Below are positions 62,331-64,000 of a DNA stretch of 64,000 nucleotides, piece by piece (position 1 is the stretch's first letter; each line of letters opens with the position of its first letter). Below the pieces are notes generated by a model that searched no databases, had not been told where the DNA came from, and was given only the letters and a program-made list of their open reading frames with translations. The stretch comes from JAOABV01 sp039801465 (lineage in GTDB: Bacteria; Hydrothermota; Tepidihabitantia; Tepidihabitantales; CAIPLT01). Made by a program: the position numbers and the translations under genes. The stretch spans positions 1 through 64,000 of the forward strand of contig JBDRUT010000005.1 in the NCBI GenBank assembly GCA_039801465.1, given 5' to 3'.

Positions 62331-62465
62331 GAGAACTCTGCGAAATCATTTTTTGCTAATAACCGAAAGGTCTTCTGTTTAATAAATAAATATTCACATC
62401 GGACGAATCACTGATTTTTCTCCTGTTTTTCTGTGTCTTCCGTGTTTTCAGTAGCACTTTTCAAA
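62331..62465 (-). repeat. Dispersed repeat copy
   Basis: On the minus strand it runs from GAAAAGTGCTACTGAAAACA to GCAGAGTTCTC. It has one core (TCCGATGTGAATATTTATTT and AGACCTTTCGGTTATTAGC), with both palindromes partly decayed. It is the clearest single-core version of the family. Confidence 0.65.
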
Positions 62466-62693
62466 ACGCTCTATCTTATTATAAACCGACGATTAATCTT
62501 TCTTAATTCTTTATAATTGGCTCGGGTTGTATTTTGCACAGTATCTTTTATCCTTAAACAAATGTTGGAAATTAACCATTGCTAATTTAAGAACTTGTTT
62601 CATATACTTATACTTATTATTATCTGTAAAGTATATCTTGGGGGATTTGTTTTGAAAATACTTAATGACAATTTTAATCTATTTTGATTTAAC

Positions 62694-63857
62694 TTAGTAT
62701 ACTTCTAAAAAGAAACACCGCAGATACTCACTTTCCGGCATATTTAATAGAACCGGATGGTCAGGTCCTTGAGTTGTGCGGTCAATTATCTTAAAAGTCT
62801 TACCAGTATCTTGTGCCGCTTGGGATAACACATCCAGTAAATCCTGCCAGAAAAGATAATGGGAACAAGTGCAACTTACTAAAATTCCACCTTCAGCCAG
62901 AAGTTTCATTGCTTGGAGATTAATATCTTTATAACCTTTTATGCCTTGCGGTTTTTCTGAAAGTTTCTTAAAGAATGGTGGTGGGTCGAGCACAATAATA
63001 TCAAATTTTCTTTTTTCTTGATTTAATTCTCTTAAAACAATGAAGGCATCACCTTTTATGAATTTACAGACATTATGCACTTTATTAAGTTTAGCATTTT
63101 CTCGTGCTAATTCTAATGCTGCTTCTGAAGCATCAATTCCGAGTACTTCTTTAGCACCACCCTTTGCCGCATTTAAAGAAAACCCGCCAGTGTAACAGAA
63201 GACATCCAAGACCGATTTTCCTTTACTCATTGCCTGAACTTTTTGACGAGTTATCCTTTGGTCATAGAAAAAACCGGTCTTTTGGCCAGCTTGAATATTG
63301 ACGATATACTTTACGCCGTTTTCCGAAATTATTACCGGCGCTAAAAGGTCGCCGTAGAGCAAACTCTCGCGCCGAGGTAAATTTTCTGCGTCGCGTAAGC
63401 GAAAGTCGTTCTTTTCGAAAACTGCAGTCGGATTAAAGATATTTTTCAGAGCAGAAACAATTAAATCCTGCCGCATATCCATACCCGCGGAATAAGTTTG
63501 GAGCACAAAAGTATTGGCATACTTATCGATTACAACTCCAGGTAACCCATCACTTTCGCCATAGACCAATCGGAAATCATTTTCATTTGGCAGTATTGTC
63601 TTTCGATAGGCATAGGCTTTCCTGATTCGATTCTCAAAAAAATTAACATTTAGCGGTTCTTTTTTATCGGAATAGAGTCGAATTCTAATTAGCGAATTTT
63701 TATTATAAAGACCGCTACCAATAAAATGATTGTGTTCATAAACAAAGACAACATCACCGGTCTCAGGATTGCCTTCTACTTTTTTAACTTCATTCGAAAA
63801 AATCCAGAAATGGCGTTGGCGAGTCTTTTTTCTGATAACATGTACTTTTTTAGGCAT
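62694..63857 (-). CDS. Class I SAM-dependent rRNA (cytosine-C5) methyltransferase, RlmI-like
   Basis: A 387-residue protein with an N-terminal PUA RNA-binding domain (about 1-80, RHFWIFSNEVKKVEG), a linker domain and a Rossmann methyltransferase (about 190-387). Motif I is DVFCYTGGFSLNAAKGG, motif IV VLDPPPFFKK, and CSCSHYLFWQDL provides the catalytic Cys region. E. coli RlmI modifies C1962 of 23S rRNA; the same reaction is likely but not certain here. No recognisable ribosome binding site. Confidence 0.88.
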   Translation of the reverse strand: MPKKVHVIRKKTRQRHFWIFSNEVKKVEGNPETGDVVFVYEHNHFIGSGLYNKNSLIRIRLYSDKKEPLNVNFFENRIRKAYAYRKTILPNENDFRLVYGESDGLPGVVIDKYANTFVLQTYSAGMDMRQDLIVSALKNIFNPTAVFEKNDFRLRDAENLPRRESLLYGDLLAPVIISENGVKYIVNIQAGQKTGFFYDQRITRQKVQAMSKGKSVLDVFCYTGGFSLNAAKGGAKEVLGIDASEAALELARENAKLNKVHNVCKFIKGDAFIVLRELNQEKRKFDIIVLDPPPFFKKLSEKPQGIKGYKDINLQAMKLLAEGGILVSCTCSHYLFWQDLLDVLSQAAQDTGKTFKIIDRTTQGPDHPVLLNMPESEYLRCFFLEVY

Positions 63858-63919
63858 ACTCGTTGTTAAAAATCAAAGTCCCAAACTACAACCACTATAA
63901 TGTTCGGTTACTAATAAGT

Positions 63920-64000
63920 TTAATATGTGGTGGCTAAATCTAATATCGTAATCTCTAAGTTGTCATCAAAGGTATATAGAATATCATAGGTATTACCTGA
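63920..64000 (-). CDS. C-terminal end of a gene cut by the window edge
   Basis: The frame is open from base 64000 to a TAA at 63922-63920, encoding 26 residues that end ITILDLATTY. No family is recognised from so short a piece. It is co-directional with the RlmI-like gene, 62 bases upstream of it. Confidence 0.35.
   Translation of the reverse strand, partial: SGNTYDILYTFDDNLEITILDLATTY

Larger units (their letters stand above)
62284..62693 (-). other. Spacer between rlmI-like gene and apbE
   Basis: Contains the apbE promoter and a dispersed repeat copy. Nothing is recognised in 62470-62693. Confidence 0.55.

Overview
The window is an AT-rich (roughly 35-38 % G+C by eye) piece of a bacterial chromosome with dense operons on both strands. 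Several traits fit an uncultured anaerobic Gram-negative lineage near the FCB group, most plausibly candidate phylum WOR-3 (Stahlbacteria). They are a secretin-based type IV pilus system, large secreted beta-rich proteins ending in a FlgD/type IX-like sorting domain, a cytosolic group 3b-type NiFe hydrogenase in the order B-G-D-A, and many starts without a Shine-Dalgarno sequence. The phylum call is an inference; no 16S rRNA gene is present.

Layout. 1-111 is the start of an IS110-type transposase cut by the window edge. 258-7208 (+) carries pilT, the lipid genes plsY-gpsA, a MerR-like regulator, a stomatin-like protein, an unknown membrane protein joined to an iron-sulfur-flavoprotein-like reductase, and a GYD protein. 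7240-15912 (-) is a pilus locus: three pilin-like proteins, then a fused PilM-PilN, PilO, two PilP-like paralogues, PilQ and prepilin peptidase. 16411-20454 (-) is hydB-hydG-hydD-hydA. 21196-27446 holds gyrA, a dCMP deaminase, efp, a YggS-family protein and plsC among repeat-rich spacers.

27642-42433 (-) is the information-processing core, read from the right: tRNA-Thr, tRNA-Tyr, tRNA-Gly, tRNA-Thr, tuf, rpmG, tRNA-Trp, secE, nusG, rplK, rplA, rplJ, rplL, rpoB, rpoC, rpsL, rpsG. The 48-codon rpmG and all five tRNAs were read directly from the sequence. 42921-48841 (-) carries pdxJ-secD-secF and pgpA-cinA-thpR. 49072-59478 holds two divergent genes for secreted proteins of 735 and 2526 residues. 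59985-63857 (-) has rlmI-like, apbE, amrS and a DUF4321-type gene; a further gene runs off the right edge.

How it works together. The pilus block supplies the inner-membrane platform (PilM-N-O-P), outer-membrane secretin, pilin processing and retraction ATPase, but the assembly ATPase PilB, platform protein PilC and an obvious small major pilin are not here. The hydrogenase couples H2 to NAD(P)H. PlsY, GpsA, PlsC and PgpA are four steps of glycerophospholipid synthesis dispersed over the window. SecDF and the two sorting-domain proteins point to heavy protein export.

Promoters are strikingly close to TTGACA-N16/17-TATAAT, and two (efp, apbE) sit so close to the ATG that the mRNAs are probably leaderless. 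Intergenic spacers carry two non-coding repeat families: a roughly 100-300 bp dispersed repeat with paired palindromes at several loci, and a GC-rich island built from 12-bp units at two loci. No complete, clearly new defence or mobile system is visible. The most unusual items are the PilM-N fusion, the Arg/Lys-rich PilP paralogue, the altered EF-Tu G domain, and the repeat families.
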